64,000 bases of DNA. Source: Curtobacterium sp. ER1/6. GTDB taxonomy: Bacteria > Actinomycetota > Actinomycetes > Actinomycetales > Microbacteriaceae. The notes below the pieces were generated by a model. The model had not been told where the DNA came from. It ran no database searches and saw only the letters and a list, made by a program, of their open reading frames with translations. Both the position numbers and the translations under genes were made by a program. The stretch is from contig NZ_MJAK01000012.1 in NCBI RefSeq assembly GCF_001742745.1, forward strand, positions 19,539 through 83,538, read 5' to 3'. How positions within the stretch are numbered: position 1 is the first letter of the stretch; each line of letters opens with the position of its first letter. Below, in pieces: positions 50,537-59,243 of the stretch.

Positions 50537-51730
50537 TCAGGCGGTGACGACCGGTCGGGCCGCGGGCAGCGGGAACGCCAGGGGGTCCGCCTGCACCACG
50601 TCGAGCGCCCGGGCGACGGCCCCGAGCGCGACGACGTCGCCGCCGAGGCGGGAGGCGACGACCTCGGGCGTCGGGTCGAGGTCCCACGCCGCCAGGTGCT
50701 CACGGGCACGGTCGATCACGGGGCCGGCCGCGTCGGCGATCGCCCCGGCGACCACGACCCGGTCGATGTCGAGCAGGCTCGCGAGCAGCACGCACACCCG
50801 GGCGAGCCGGTCGCCGAGCCCGTCCACGACCTCGAGCGCGAGCGGTTCCCCGAGTGCCGCGGCGGCGAGGACCACGGCGGCGTCCGGTTCGTCGTCGCCG
50901 CCGAGCAGGGAGTCCGCGGGGACCCGTCCCTCGGCGCGGGCCTGCCGCACGAGCGTCCGCGCCGTGCGCCCGATGCCGTCGGACGACGAGACGCCGTCCA
51001 CCAGGTCGAGCACGCGGAGCTCCCCCGCGCCACCACGGGCACCGCGCAGCAGGGCGCCGTCCACCACCAGACCGGCACCGAAGCGCTCGCCCGACAGCAG
51101 GGCGGCGAAGGAGGCGTCGCCGGAGGACGGGCGCTCGGCGAGGGCCGCCGCGTTCGCGTCGTTCTCCACGACGACGACGCCGTGCGGTACGACCGCCGCG
51201 AAGCCGGGGTTCATGCTGTCCCAGAACCCGCCGTCGGCGGGCGACTCCCCCGCCGCGTCCACGGGCGCCGGGATGCCGAGGACCGTCACGAGCACGTGGT
51301 CCGGGCCCACCCCGGCCGCGGCGAGCGCCGACGCCACGGTCTCCTCGACGACGCGCAGACGGACGGGCACCTCGAGTCCCGACTCGCCGAGCGACCCCTC
51401 GGCGCGGGCCAGGACGGTGCCGCGGAGATCGGCGACGAGGGCCGTCACCCGGTGCTGTCCCGCGTCGACGCCGACGACGACCCCGGCGGTCGCGTCGAGC
51501 TCGGAGCGCCGCGCAGGTCGCCCCTTGCGGTACTCCCCGGCGGCGCGGGCGTCGTCGAGGTCGCGGAGCCACCCGAGCCGCACGAGCTCGGTGCACGCGG
51601 CGAGCACGGTCGAGCGGGTGAGTCCGGTAGCGTCGATCGCCTCGGACGCGGTGAACGCGCCGGTGCCGAACGCCCAGGCCAGGACCGCTTCGGCGCTGGT
51701 CGCGCGGGTGGTCTCACGGCGCTGTGACAT
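50537..51730 (-). CDS. ROK family transcriptional regulator
   Basis: The 397-residue protein has an N-terminal winged helix (about 10-60, SEAIDATGLTRSTVLAACTELVRLGWL). A ROK sugar-kinase-like domain follows with VVVGVDAGQHRVTALVADL and VVVVENDANAAALAERP. The Cys-rich zinc motif of most ROK proteins (CxCGxxGCxE) is absent, so zinc-dependent folding of that loop is lost or replaced. It is divergent from the sugar-binding-protein operon and probably represses it, released by an alpha-glucoside or phosphosugar. TAGGGT lies 6 nt before the ATG. Confidence 0.92.
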   Translation of the reverse strand: MSQRRETTRATSAEAVLAWAFGTGAFTASEAIDATGLTRSTVLAACTELVRLGWLRDLDDARAAGEYRKGRPARRSELDATAGVVVGVDAGQHRVTALVADLRGTVLARAEGSLGESGLEVPVRLRVVEETVASALAAAGVGPDHVLVTVLGIPAPVDAAGESPADGGFWDSMNPGFAAVVPHGVVVVENDANAAALAERPSSGDASFAALLSGERFGAGLVVDGALLRGARGGAGELRVLDLVDGVSSSDGIGRTARTLVRQARAEGRVPADSLLGGDDEPDAAVVLAAAALGEPLALEVVDGLGDRLARVCVLLASLLDIDRVVVAGAIADAAGPVIDRAREHLAAWDLDPTPEVVASRLGGDVVALGAVARALDVVQADPLAFPLPAARPVVTA

Positions 51731-51736
51731 GCGCCG

Positions 51737-51742
51737 ACCCTA
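51737..51742 (-). promoter_or_regulatory. -10 hexamer TAGGGT, leaderless start of the ROK gene
   Basis: On the minus strand TAGGGT ends 6 nt before the ATG at 51730. Confidence 0.6.
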
Positions 51743-51758
51743 CCGCGGGACCGATTGC

Positions 51759-51786
51759 TTGCGCGATTAGATTTTCTGGGTACATT
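51759..51786 (+). promoter_or_regulatory. candidate promoter of the alpha-glucoside operon
   Basis: TTGCGC (51759-51764), a 16-bp spacer and TACATT (51781-51786) resemble a -35/-10 pair. The stretch 51765-51790 is strikingly AT-rich for this sequence and is a likely operator region for the divergent ROK regulator. Confidence 0.45.
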
Positions 51787-51864
51787 TAGTCCGGCGAGCC
51801 GACACCGACGTCGGCCCGCAGACCGGAACGGCAGGGCTGCCGGGTCCGGACGGACGGAGACGAC

Positions 51865-53163
51865 GTGCAAGCACACGCCACCACCAGGGGCACGGCCGGG
51901 GTCACCCGCCGCGGCTTCCTGCTCGGTGCGGGCGGCATCGGCGCGGGCCTGGCACTCGCCGGGTGCGCCCCGCTCGGAGGATCGAGCAGCCGCCCCGAGA
52001 CGATCACGTTCTACGTGTCGAAGCCCGAGGTCATCGGGTACTTCGACGACGTCATCGCGAAGTTCCACGAGAGCCAGTCGAAGATCCGGGTCGTCCGCGA
52101 CTCGACGTCGAACATGTCCGCGAACTTCGTGCGGAACCGGCCGCCGGACCTCGGGTGCCTGAACTACAACTACGCGATGGTCTCGTTCGTCGAGCACGGC
52201 GCGCTGACCGACCTGTCGGACACGCGGGAGCGGGACACGATCAACCCGGACCTCTGGCCGCTCATGCAGCAGACCGCCGACTACCCGGGGCGCACGAGCG
52301 TCCTGCCCTACTCGGTCACCGCCGCGTCCGTGATCTACGACAAGGCGCTCTTCGCGCAGCAGGGCCTCGAGGTACCGACGACCTGGAGCGCGTTCACGGA
52401 CGTGTGCGAGCGGCTCGTGCGGGCCGGCATCACGCCGATGTACGGCACGTACAAGGACAACTGGACGATCGCGCAGGGCATGTTCGACTACTCGGTCGGC
52501 GGCATGCTCGACGTGCCGGCGACCTTCGCGGCACTCGACCGCGAGGGCACCTCGGTCGGCAAGGGGTCGGCAGTGTCGTTCGAGCGGGACTTCGCCGCCC
52601 CGGTCGGCCGCATGGTGGAGCTGCTGCAGTGGCACCAGGCGGGTGCGGCCAGCCGGGGCTACGGCGACGGCAACCTGGCGTTCGCGCAGGGGAAGGCCGC
52701 GATGTACCTGCAGGGCCCGTGGGCACTCGGCGAGATCGCGAAGACCAACCCCGACATGGACCTCGGCACGTTCCCGTTCCCCGCGACCGACGACCCGGCC
52801 GACAACAAGGTGCGCGTCAACGTCGACCTCGGGCTGTGGATCCCGGAGGCATCCCGGAAGCAGGAGGCCGCCCGCGAATTCCTGTCCTTCCTGATGAGCC
52901 CGGCGGTCAGCGACCAGTACAACGCCGACAACAACGGCTTCGGGGTCCGGAAGGACTCGCCGCCGGTGTCGAACCCCGCGCTCCGCGGCATGCAGGACTC
53001 GTACGACCGCGCCGCGTTCTCCCTCGGCGCCTCGCAGCTCATCCCCGCCGAGATCCCGGTGGCGAACTACCTGCAGTCCATCGCCTTCGGCGGTGCGCCC
53101 GAACCGCAACTCCGCACCCTCGACGGCGACTGGGCGCGGCTCGCGCTCCGGTCGGCCGCGTAA
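51865..53163 (+). CDS. ABC sugar-binding lipoprotein
   Basis: The 432-residue protein has a twin-arginine-like signal (TRRGFLLGAGG, Arg15-Arg16) ending in a lipobox LAGC with Cys34, so it is a surface lipoprotein. The mature part is a cluster B (MalE-like) extracellular binding protein: ITFYVSKPEVIGYFDDVIAKF, LPYSVTAASVIYDKALF and GDGNLAFAQGKAAMYLQGPWALGEI. It delivers an oligosaccharide to the two permeases downstream. The GTG follows GGAG. The linked GH13 enzyme indicates an alpha-glucoside ligand. Confidence 0.94.
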   Translation: MQAHATTRGTAGVTRRGFLLGAGGIGAGLALAGCAPLGGSSSRPETITFYVSKPEVIGYFDDVIAKFHESQSKIRVVRDSTSNMSANFVRNRPPDLGCLNYNYAMVSFVEHGALTDLSDTRERDTINPDLWPLMQQTADYPGRTSVLPYSVTAASVIYDKALFAQQGLEVPTTWSAFTDVCERLVRAGITPMYGTYKDNWTIAQGMFDYSVGGMLDVPATFAALDREGTSVGKGSAVSFERDFAAPVGRMVELLQWHQAGAASRGYGDGNLAFAQGKAAMYLQGPWALGEIAKTNPDMDLGTFPFPATDDPADNKVRVNVDLGLWIPEASRKQEAAREFLSFLMSPAVSDQYNADNNGFGVRKDSPPVSNPALRGMQDSYDRAAFSLGASQLIPAEIPVANYLQSIAFGGAPEPQLRTLDGDWARLALRSAA

Positions 53164-53173
53164 GGAGACGACC

Positions 53174-54124
53174 ATGGCCACCACGACCACCGGATCGATC
53201 ACGACGGCGGGCCGCCGCCGACGGGGCGGAGCCGCACCGCGCCTCCAGGCCGGCAGCCGCGGACGCGGGAAGCGCGTCGACCCGCTCTTCCTCGTGTTCC
53301 TCGTCCCCACGCTCGTGCTCTTCACGCTCGCGATCACGCTCCCCGCGGTGATGGGCATCGTGCTGAGCTTCACGAACTCCGTCGGCTTCGGCGAGTTCCG
53401 GTTCACCGGGCTCACGAACTACGTCGCCGTGTTCTCCGACCCCGCGATCCTGCAGGCGTACCTGTTCACCATCGGGTTCTCGCTCGTCACCGTGCTCGTC
53501 GTGAACGCGGTCGCGTTCCTGCTGGCGATCGCGCTGACGTCGAAGATCCGCGGCAAGATCGCGCTCCGCGGGGTCTTCGTCCTGCCGATGGTGATCTCGG
53601 GCATCGTCATCGCCTACGTGTTCTCGTTCCTGTTCGCCAACTCGCTGCCGGCGTTCGCGACCGCGCTCGGCTTCGCGCCGCTCGAGCAGAGCATCCTCGC
53701 GAACCCCGACCTGGCCTGGGTCGCGATCGTCGTGGTGACGGCCTGGCAGGCGATCCCGTCGACGCTCCTCATCTACATCGCCGGGGTCCTGTCGATCCCG
53801 GGCGAGGTGTACGAGGCCTCGGCGCTCGACGGCGCGAGCGCGTGGCGGCAGCTCGTCTCGATCACCGCCCCGCTGACGGCGGGCTACATCCTCATCAACC
53901 TCGTCATCGGGTTCAAGAACTTCCTGAACTCGTACGACATCATCGTCGGCCTGACCGACGGCGGCCCGGGCACCTCGACCACCAGCGTGGCGATGAGCAT
54001 CTTCAAGGGCTTCAGCGGCGGCGACTACGCGTACCAGATGGCGAACGCGACGATCTTCTTCCTGATCGCCGTCGTGATCGCCGTGATCCAGCTGCGGGCC
54101 ACCCGCGGGAAGGCAGCGCTCTGA
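53174..54124 (+). CDS. ABC sugar permease, MalF type
   Basis: The 316-residue protein has six membrane segments and a basic N-terminus. The EAA-type coupling loop is EVYEASALDGASAWRQLVSITAP (about 216-238), where it meets the ATPase. The ATG at 53174 follows GGAG. The stop overlaps the start of the second permease (TGATG at 54122-54126). No ATPase is encoded in the operon; a shared MsiK-like ATPase elsewhere is likely. Confidence 0.94.
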   Translation: MATTTTGSITTAGRRRRGGAAPRLQAGSRGRGKRVDPLFLVFLVPTLVLFTLAITLPAVMGIVLSFTNSVGFGEFRFTGLTNYVAVFSDPAILQAYLFTIGFSLVTVLVVNAVAFLLAIALTSKIRGKIALRGVFVLPMVISGIVIAYVFSFLFANSLPAFATALGFAPLEQSILANPDLAWVAIVVVTAWQAIPSTLLIYIAGVLSIPGEVYEASALDGASAWRQLVSITAPLTAGYILINLVIGFKNFLNSYDIIVGLTDGGPGTSTTSVAMSIFKGFSGGDYAYQMANATIFFLIAVVIAVIQLRATRGKAAL

Positions 54125-55041
54125 TGTCCCTGCAAGCACCCCTCCGCCCCGGCACCACCGCGACCGGCAGCGTCCGGTCCGTCGACGCCGACCGCACCGC
54201 CGGCGGCCGCGGCGCCGGCCGACGCGACCGGGCGAACTGGCCCGTCACGATCGTCCTGGCCCTCTGCGCCCTGTCGGTCCTCGTCCCGCTCTACGTCACC
54301 GTCACGATGGCGTTCAAGACGACCGCGCAGGCCGTCGACGGCAACGCGTTCTCGCTGCCGGCGCCGTTCAGCGTCGACGGCTTCGTGCAGGCCTGGGAGC
54401 TGACGGACTTCCCCCGCGCCTTCGGGGTCTCGGTGTTCATCGCCGCGATCACCGTCGTCGGCACGATCCTGCTCGCCTCGTTCACCGCCTACGCGATCGC
54501 CCGCAACTGGGAGCGCCGGCTGTTCCGCTGGTCGTTCTTCTACCTGCTCGCGGCGATGTTCCTGCCGTTCCCCGTCCTCGCGCTGTCGCAGGTGAAGCTC
54601 ACCGGGCTCGCCGGGCTCGACAACCCGATCGGTGTCGCGATCCTGCACGTCATGTTCCAGCTGTCCTTCAGCGTGCTGCTCTTCACCGCGTTCCTGCGGT
54701 CGATCCCGGCCGAGCTGGAGGAGAGTGCACGCATCGACGGTGCGAGCACGGGGCAGGTGTTCTGGCGACTGGTGTTCCCGCTCCTCGCACCGATGAGCGC
54801 CACCGTCGGCATCTTCGCGTTCCTCGCCTCGTGGAACGACTTCGTGATGCCGTCGCTGATCACCTCGAACCCGGCCCTGCAGACGCTGCCGGTGCTGCAG
54901 CAGATGTTCCAGACCCAGTTCAGCAACAACTACAACGTGTCCTTCGCCTCGTACCTCATGGCGATGGCGCCGGCGATCATCGTCTACCTGGTCACCCAGC
55001 GATGGGTGATGGCCGGCGTGACCCAGGGCGCGATCAAGTGA
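54124..55041 (+). CDS. ABC sugar permease, MalG type
   Basis: The 305-residue protein has a 35-residue cytoplasmic N-terminus and six membrane segments. The coupling loop is AELEESARIDGASTGQVFWRLVFPLL (about 198-223), the classic EAA motif. Its C-terminus TQRWVMAGVTQGAIK is the usual end of MalG-type permeases. It overlaps the preceding gene by one base. Confidence 0.94.
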   Translation: MSLQAPLRPGTTATGSVRSVDADRTAGGRGAGRRDRANWPVTIVLALCALSVLVPLYVTVTMAFKTTAQAVDGNAFSLPAPFSVDGFVQAWELTDFPRAFGVSVFIAAITVVGTILLASFTAYAIARNWERRLFRWSFFYLLAAMFLPFPVLALSQVKLTGLAGLDNPIGVAILHVMFQLSFSVLLFTAFLRSIPAELEESARIDGASTGQVFWRLVFPLLAPMSATVGIFAFLASWNDFVMPSLITSNPALQTLPVLQQMFQTQFSNNYNVSFASYLMAMAPAIIVYLVTQRWVMAGVTQGAIK

Positions 55042-55082
55042 CGACCGCGAACCCGACCACCACCCACAACGAGAGGCCAGTC

Positions 55083-56744
55083 GTGACCGACACCGCCGTC
55101 CAGCCCGCAGCGACCACCACCGACGAGACCTGGTGGCGTCAGGCGAGCGTCTACCAGGTCTACCCGCGCTCCTTCGCGGACGCGGACGGCGACGGGATCG
55201 GCGACCTGCCCGGCGTGACCGCGCGGGTCCCCTACCTGGCGTCGCTCGGCATCGAGGCGGTCTGGCTCAGCCCCTTCTACCCGTCCGCACTCGCCGACGG
55301 CGGGTACGACGTCGACGACTACCGCGACGTCGACCCGCGGCTCGGCACGCTCGACGACTTCGACGACATGGTCGCCGCCCTGCACGGCGCCGGCATCCGG
55401 GTGATCGTCGACGTCGTGCCCAACCACACGAGCGACCGGCACGCGTGGTTCCGCGAGGCACTCGCGTCGCCGGCGGGCAGCCCCGCACGCGACCGGTACG
55501 TGTTCCGCGACGGCACCGGCCCCGACGGGTCCGAAGCGCCGGCCGACTGGGTGTCGATCTTCGGCGGCCCGGCGTGGACCGCCGTCGGCGACGGCCAGTG
55601 GTACCTGCACAACTTCGCGGCGGAGCAGCCCGACCTGAACTGGGCGAACCGCGAGGTCCGCGACGACTTCCTGCACACGCTGCGGTTCTGGTCGGACCGC
55701 GGGGTCGACGGCTTCCGCATCGACGTCGCGCACGGCCTGGCGAAGGACCTGCCGTCCGGGCCCCTGCCGTCGTGGGCCGAGGTCCTCGCGGCGCCGAAGG
55801 ACGGTCAGCACATCCTCTGGGACCGTGACGACGTGCACGAGATCTACGCCGAGTGGCGGAAGGTCTTCGACGAGTACACGCCGGCGCGCACCGCGGTGGC
55901 CGAGGCCTGGGTCGCCGCCGACCGTCGTGCGCGGTACGCCAGCGCCGAGGGGCTCGGACAGGCGTTCAACTTCGACCTCCTCGAGGCCGACTTCGACGCA
56001 CAGCAGTTCCGCACGATCATCGAGTTCAACCTCGGGCTGGCCGAGCAGTCCGGCTCGTCGACCACGTGGGTGTTCTCCAACCACGACGTCGTCCGGCACG
56101 CCACCCGGTACGCTCTCCCCGCCCGCGACGGCTCCGAGCAGAAGCAGGGTGCCGCGTGGCTGCTCGCCGGCGGGTCGCAGGACGACCTCGACCGCGCGCT
56201 CGGGCTCCGGCGTGCGCAGGCGGCGACGCTGCTGGAGCTCGCGCTCCCCGGCTCGGCCTACCTGTACCAGGGCGAGGAGCTCGGGCTGCACGAGGTGGGC
56301 GACATCCCGGACGCCGACCGCCAGGACCCGGCGTTCTTCCGCAACCCCGGTGTCGACGTGGGCCGTGACGGCTGCCGCGTGCCGATCCCGTGGACGCGAC
56401 AGGGGTCGTCCTTCGGGTTCGGCGAGGGTGGCTCGCACCTGCCGCAGCCGGCGTGGTTCGCGGACGTCTCGGTCGAGGCCGAGGACGCCGACCCCGACTC
56501 AACGCTGAACCTGTACCGGAAGGCGCTGGGCCTGCGCGGCCGGCTGCAGTCCGAGGAGCACCTCGAGTGGCTCGAGACCGGTCGCGACGACGTGCTCGCC
56601 TTCCGCCGGCCGAACGGCTGGACGAGCGTCACGGTGTTCGGCGACGAGCCGTACGCGCTGCCCGCCGGCGAGCTCCTGCTCGCCTCCGCGCCGGTGGCGG
56701 ACGGCGCGCTGTCGGGTGTGGGGACCGCCTGGTTGCGTTCCTGA
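55083..56744 (+). CDS. GH13 alpha-glucosidase
   Basis: The GTG at 55083 (553 residues) follows GAGAGG and is preferred; a GTG at 55038 overlapping the permease stop would give 568 residues. The GH13 barrel shows QVYPRSFADADGDGIGDL, VVPNHTS, the nucleophile Asp in GFRIDVAHGL, the acid/base Glu in AVAEAWVA and the third Asp in FSNHDVVRH. The motif after GFRIDVA (HGLAKD) fits oligo-1,6-/alpha-glucosidase enzymes acting on maltose, sucrose or trehalulose-like sugars. There is no signal peptide, so imported sugars are hydrolysed in the cytosol. Confidence 0.94.
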   Translation: MTDTAVQPAATTTDETWWRQASVYQVYPRSFADADGDGIGDLPGVTARVPYLASLGIEAVWLSPFYPSALADGGYDVDDYRDVDPRLGTLDDFDDMVAALHGAGIRVIVDVVPNHTSDRHAWFREALASPAGSPARDRYVFRDGTGPDGSEAPADWVSIFGGPAWTAVGDGQWYLHNFAAEQPDLNWANREVRDDFLHTLRFWSDRGVDGFRIDVAHGLAKDLPSGPLPSWAEVLAAPKDGQHILWDRDDVHEIYAEWRKVFDEYTPARTAVAEAWVAADRRARYASAEGLGQAFNFDLLEADFDAQQFRTIIEFNLGLAEQSGSSTTWVFSNHDVVRHATRYALPARDGSEQKQGAAWLLAGGSQDDLDRALGLRRAQAATLLELALPGSAYLYQGEELGLHEVGDIPDADRQDPAFFRNPGVDVGRDGCRVPIPWTRQGSSFGFGEGGSHLPQPAWFADVSVEAEDADPDSTLNLYRKALGLRGRLQSEEHLEWLETGRDDVLAFRRPNGWTSVTVFGDEPYALPAGELLLASAPVADGALSGVGTAWLRS

Positions 56745-56765
56745 CGGAACGGGTCGCGACCAGGA

Positions 56766-56813
56766 GACGGCCGGGAGGCGCGGTGCCAGCAGGCACCGCG
56801 CCTCCCGTCCGTC
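56766..56813. terminator. dispersed-family hairpin, copy 6
   Basis: 22-bp arms (56766-56787 and 56792-56813) with one mismatch enclose the loop AGCA. It lies 22 bp past the alpha-glucosidase stop. Confidence 0.85.
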
Positions 56814-56858
56814 GTGTGGTCGCGGCTGTTGCCTGCCGGGCCGGGACGGGCGTGCCAG

Positions 56859-56911
56859 GCGAGAACGGGCGTACCTGGTCGGCCGGATCGACCAGGTACG
56901 CCCGTTCTCGC
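56859..56911. repeat. perfect 23-bp inverted repeat upstream of the NatA-like gene
   Basis: Arms at 56859-56881 and 56889-56911 are perfectly complementary around a 7-nt loop. The arm reads GCGAGAACGGGCGTACCTGG and onward. It sits between hairpin copy 6 and the promoter at 56970, so it could be a second terminator or an operator for the ABC genes. The remainder of the 238-bp gap shows nothing else. Confidence 0.85.
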
Positions 56912-56969
56912 TTCCCACCGCAAGCGTGATGGGAAGGAACGGGCGGGCGGAACTCGCGGGGTCCGTCGG

Positions 56970-56975
56970 TAGGGT
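56970..56975 (+). promoter_or_regulatory. -10 hexamer TAGGGT, leaderless start of the NatA-like gene
   Basis: TAGGGT ends 7 nt before the ATG at 56983. Confidence 0.6.
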
Positions 56976-56982
56976 CGGCCCC

Positions 56983-57954
56983 ATGAGCGGTGCCAGCATC
57001 AGCGTGCGGGACTTCGTGATGCGCTTCGGCGACCGCGACGTCGTCGACGGCCTGTCCTTCGACGTCGCACCGGGCGAGACGTTCGGGCTCCTCGGCAGCA
57101 ACGGGTCCGGCAAGACGACCACCATCCGGGCCCTGCTCGGCATCACGACACCGACCGCCGGCTCCCTGACGATCGACGGCGCACCGTACCGACCGGCGAC
57201 CGGCGGCATCGGGTACCTGCCCGAGGAGCGCGGGCTCTACCGCAAGGAGTCCGTCATCGACGTGATGACGTACTTCGGGATGCTCCGCGGGCTCCGGCGT
57301 CCCGAGGCCGTGCGGTGGAGCACCGGGTACCTCGAGCGGATCGGGCTCGCCGACCGTGCGAAGCTCCGCGTCGACAAGCTCTCCGGTGGCCAGCAGCAGA
57401 AGGTGCAGCTCGGCATCACGATCATGGACCGGCCGCGCCTGCTCATCCTCGACGAGCCGACGAAGGGCCTCGACCCGGTGAACCGCCGGCTCCTGCTCGA
57501 CCTGGTCGACGAACGGAAGGCCGACGGCGCGACGGTGATCCTGGTCACGCACCACATGGACGAGGTCGAACGGCTGTGCGACCGGATCCTCCTGCTCAAG
57601 GACGGTCGAGCGGCCGCCTACGGCACCATCCCGGACGTGCAGGACGCCTTCGGCGGTGCCGTCGCCCGGGTGCTGCTCGACGGGAGCGTGCCACCCTCGC
57701 CCCTGTACCGGCTCGCCCGGCACGAGGGCCACGTCGCCTACCTGGTCCCCCGTGCCGCGGCGGCACCGGACGGGTCGGACATCCTCGCGTCGCTCGTGAC
57801 CGCCGGCGTGCACGTCTCCGGGTTCGAGATGCGACGCATCCCGCTCGACGAGATCTTCGTGCAGGTGTACGGCCACGACGCCGGTGCCGATGACGCGCAC
57901 CCGCCGGGCCGTGCGCCGCTCGCCGCCCCGGCACGGACCGGGGCCGCCGCGTGA
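56983..57954 (+). CDS. ABC transporter ATP-binding protein, NatA-like
   Basis: The 323-residue protein has Walker A LLGSNGSGKTTTIRALLG (about 38-55), signature KLSGGQQQKVQLGI (about 131-144) and Walker B RLLILDEPTKGLDP (about 150-163). The EERGLYRK segment after the Q-loop (GYLPEERGLYRKESV) is typical of NatA/YhaQ-type ATPases. The C-terminal domain (about 230-310) is the DUF4162-like part. Its partner permease starts within its stop (GTGA). NatAB systems export Na+ or act on stress compounds; the substrate here is not known. Confidence 0.93.
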   Translation: MSGASISVRDFVMRFGDRDVVDGLSFDVAPGETFGLLGSNGSGKTTTIRALLGITTPTAGSLTIDGAPYRPATGGIGYLPEERGLYRKESVIDVMTYFGMLRGLRRPEAVRWSTGYLERIGLADRAKLRVDKLSGGQQQKVQLGITIMDRPRLLILDEPTKGLDPVNRRLLLDLVDERKADGATVILVTHHMDEVERLCDRILLLKDGRAAAYGTIPDVQDAFGGAVARVLLDGSVPPSPLYRLARHEGHVAYLVPRAAAAPDGSDILASLVTAGVHVSGFEMRRIPLDEIFVQVYGHDAGADDAHPPGRAPLAAPARTGAAA

Positions 57955-59177
57955 GCCGGCTCGGGACGGTCGTCCGCTTCGAGTTCGTCCGCGCCGTCAA
58001 GAAGCCCGCGTTCTGGATCGGCACCCTCGCCCTGCCGATCGTGGTCGTCGTCGTCTCGCTGCTCGTGGGGGTCGGCCAGGCGGCCGGCACCGACTCGGTG
58101 TCGTCGAGCAGCTCGGCGACGCGGACCCCGTTCCACTACGTCGACCACTCGGGCCTCGTGTCCGCCTCGGTCGCGGCGCAGTGGGGCGGCTCACCGTCCG
58201 AAGACCCCGCCGCCGACCGGGCGGCCGTCCGCGCCGGGACGCTGGAGCTGTTCGTCGAGTACCCCGCGAAGCCCTCGACGGAGCCGATCCGACTCGACGC
58301 GGCCGACCGCGGCCTGTTCGAGAACGGCGGGTACTCCTCGCTCGCGGAGCGGGTGCTCGAGCGCAGCGTCGCGGCCTCGGTGGACGACGACGAGGCCGTC
58401 GCGCTCCTCCGGACACCGCCGGTCACCGAGCTCACCGCCTACGCCGACGGCCGCGTGGCACCCGGCTGGCTGTCGATCGTGCCGCCGTTCCTCTACGTGG
58501 CGGCGTTCTTCGGCATCGTCATCCTGCTCGCGACGCGGATGGTGACCGTGGTCGTCGAGGAGAAGGAGAACCGGATCTCCGAGATGATCCTGACGACCGT
58601 GACGGCGGGCGACCTCATCCGCGGCAAGGTCGTCGCGATGCTGCTCGTCGGGCTCGTGCAGGTCGGCGTCGTCCTGGTCCCGGGACTCGTCGTCGCCCTG
58701 GCCGCGCTGCCGTTCGTGGCGTCGCGGCTCGGTGGTCTGAGCGTCGACCCGTGGCGGATGGTCGTGGGCGCGCTCCTGCTCGTGGGCGGCGTCCTGCTGG
58801 GGTGCGGGCTCTTCGTCGCGGTGGGTGCGGCGGTGCCGTCGATCAAGGACGCCTCGACGCTGCAGTCTGCGGCGATCTTCGCGCTGATCATCCCGCTGTA
58901 CGCCGCGTTCTTCGTGATGACGACGCCGTCGTCGCCGGTGGCCGCGTTCTTCACGTACTTCCCGACCTTCACCCCGATCACCGCGATGGTGCGGAACGCC
59001 GTGGGCACCCTCAGCGTGGTGGAGTCCGTGGTGTGCATCGTCGAGGTCTTCGCGACCGCGGCGGTGCTGCTCTGGTTCGCCGAGTACCTGTTCCGGCACT
59101 CCGTCGCGCAGTACGGCTCGAAGGTCACCCTGCGGCAGATCGCCGGCTGGCGCCGCGGACGGCCCGGGACGCGCTGA
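57951..59177 (+). CDS. ABC-2 permease, NatB-like
   Basis: The 408-residue protein has one N-terminal membrane helix (about 20-42, PAFWIGTLALPIVVVVVSLL). A large external domain follows (about 45-170, with HYVDHSGLVSASVAAQ), then six helices from about 175. VVEEKENRISEMILTTVTAGDLIRGKVVAMLLVGL is the NatB/ABC-2 coupling region. The layout matches NatB/YhaP. The GTG at 57951 overlaps the ATPase stop. Confidence 0.93.
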   Translation: MSRLGTVVRFEFVRAVKKPAFWIGTLALPIVVVVVSLLVGVGQAAGTDSVSSSSSATRTPFHYVDHSGLVSASVAAQWGGSPSEDPAADRAAVRAGTLELFVEYPAKPSTEPIRLDAADRGLFENGGYSSLAERVLERSVAASVDDDEAVALLRTPPVTELTAYADGRVAPGWLSIVPPFLYVAAFFGIVILLATRMVTVVVEEKENRISEMILTTVTAGDLIRGKVVAMLLVGLVQVGVVLVPGLVVALAALPFVASRLGGLSVDPWRMVVGALLLVGGVLLGCGLFVAVGAAVPSIKDASTLQSAAIFALIIPLYAAFFVMTTPSSPVAAFFTYFPTFTPITAMVRNAVGTLSVVESVVCIVEVFATAAVLLWFAEYLFRHSVAQYGSKVTLRQIAGWRRGRPGTR

Positions 59178-59209
59178 CCGCAGGCGGCCTGATCCGGCCC
59201 GGTCGTGGC

Positions 59210-59235
59210 CGACCCGGTCGTGGTCGGCCGGGTCG
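59210..59235. terminator. weak hairpin between convergent NatB-like and TetR genes
   Basis: CGACCCGG (59210-59217) pairs with CCGGGTCG (59228-59235). The short gap also repeats CGGTCGTGG. A modest bidirectional terminator is plausible. Confidence 0.4.
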
Positions 59236-59243
59236 CGGCTCCG

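Noticed and set aside
51865..56744. Missing ATPase gene in the sugar ABC operon as a sign of decay
   Set aside because: Actinobacterial oligosaccharide importers often share one MsiK-type ATPase encoded elsewhere, and both permeases and the binding protein are intact.
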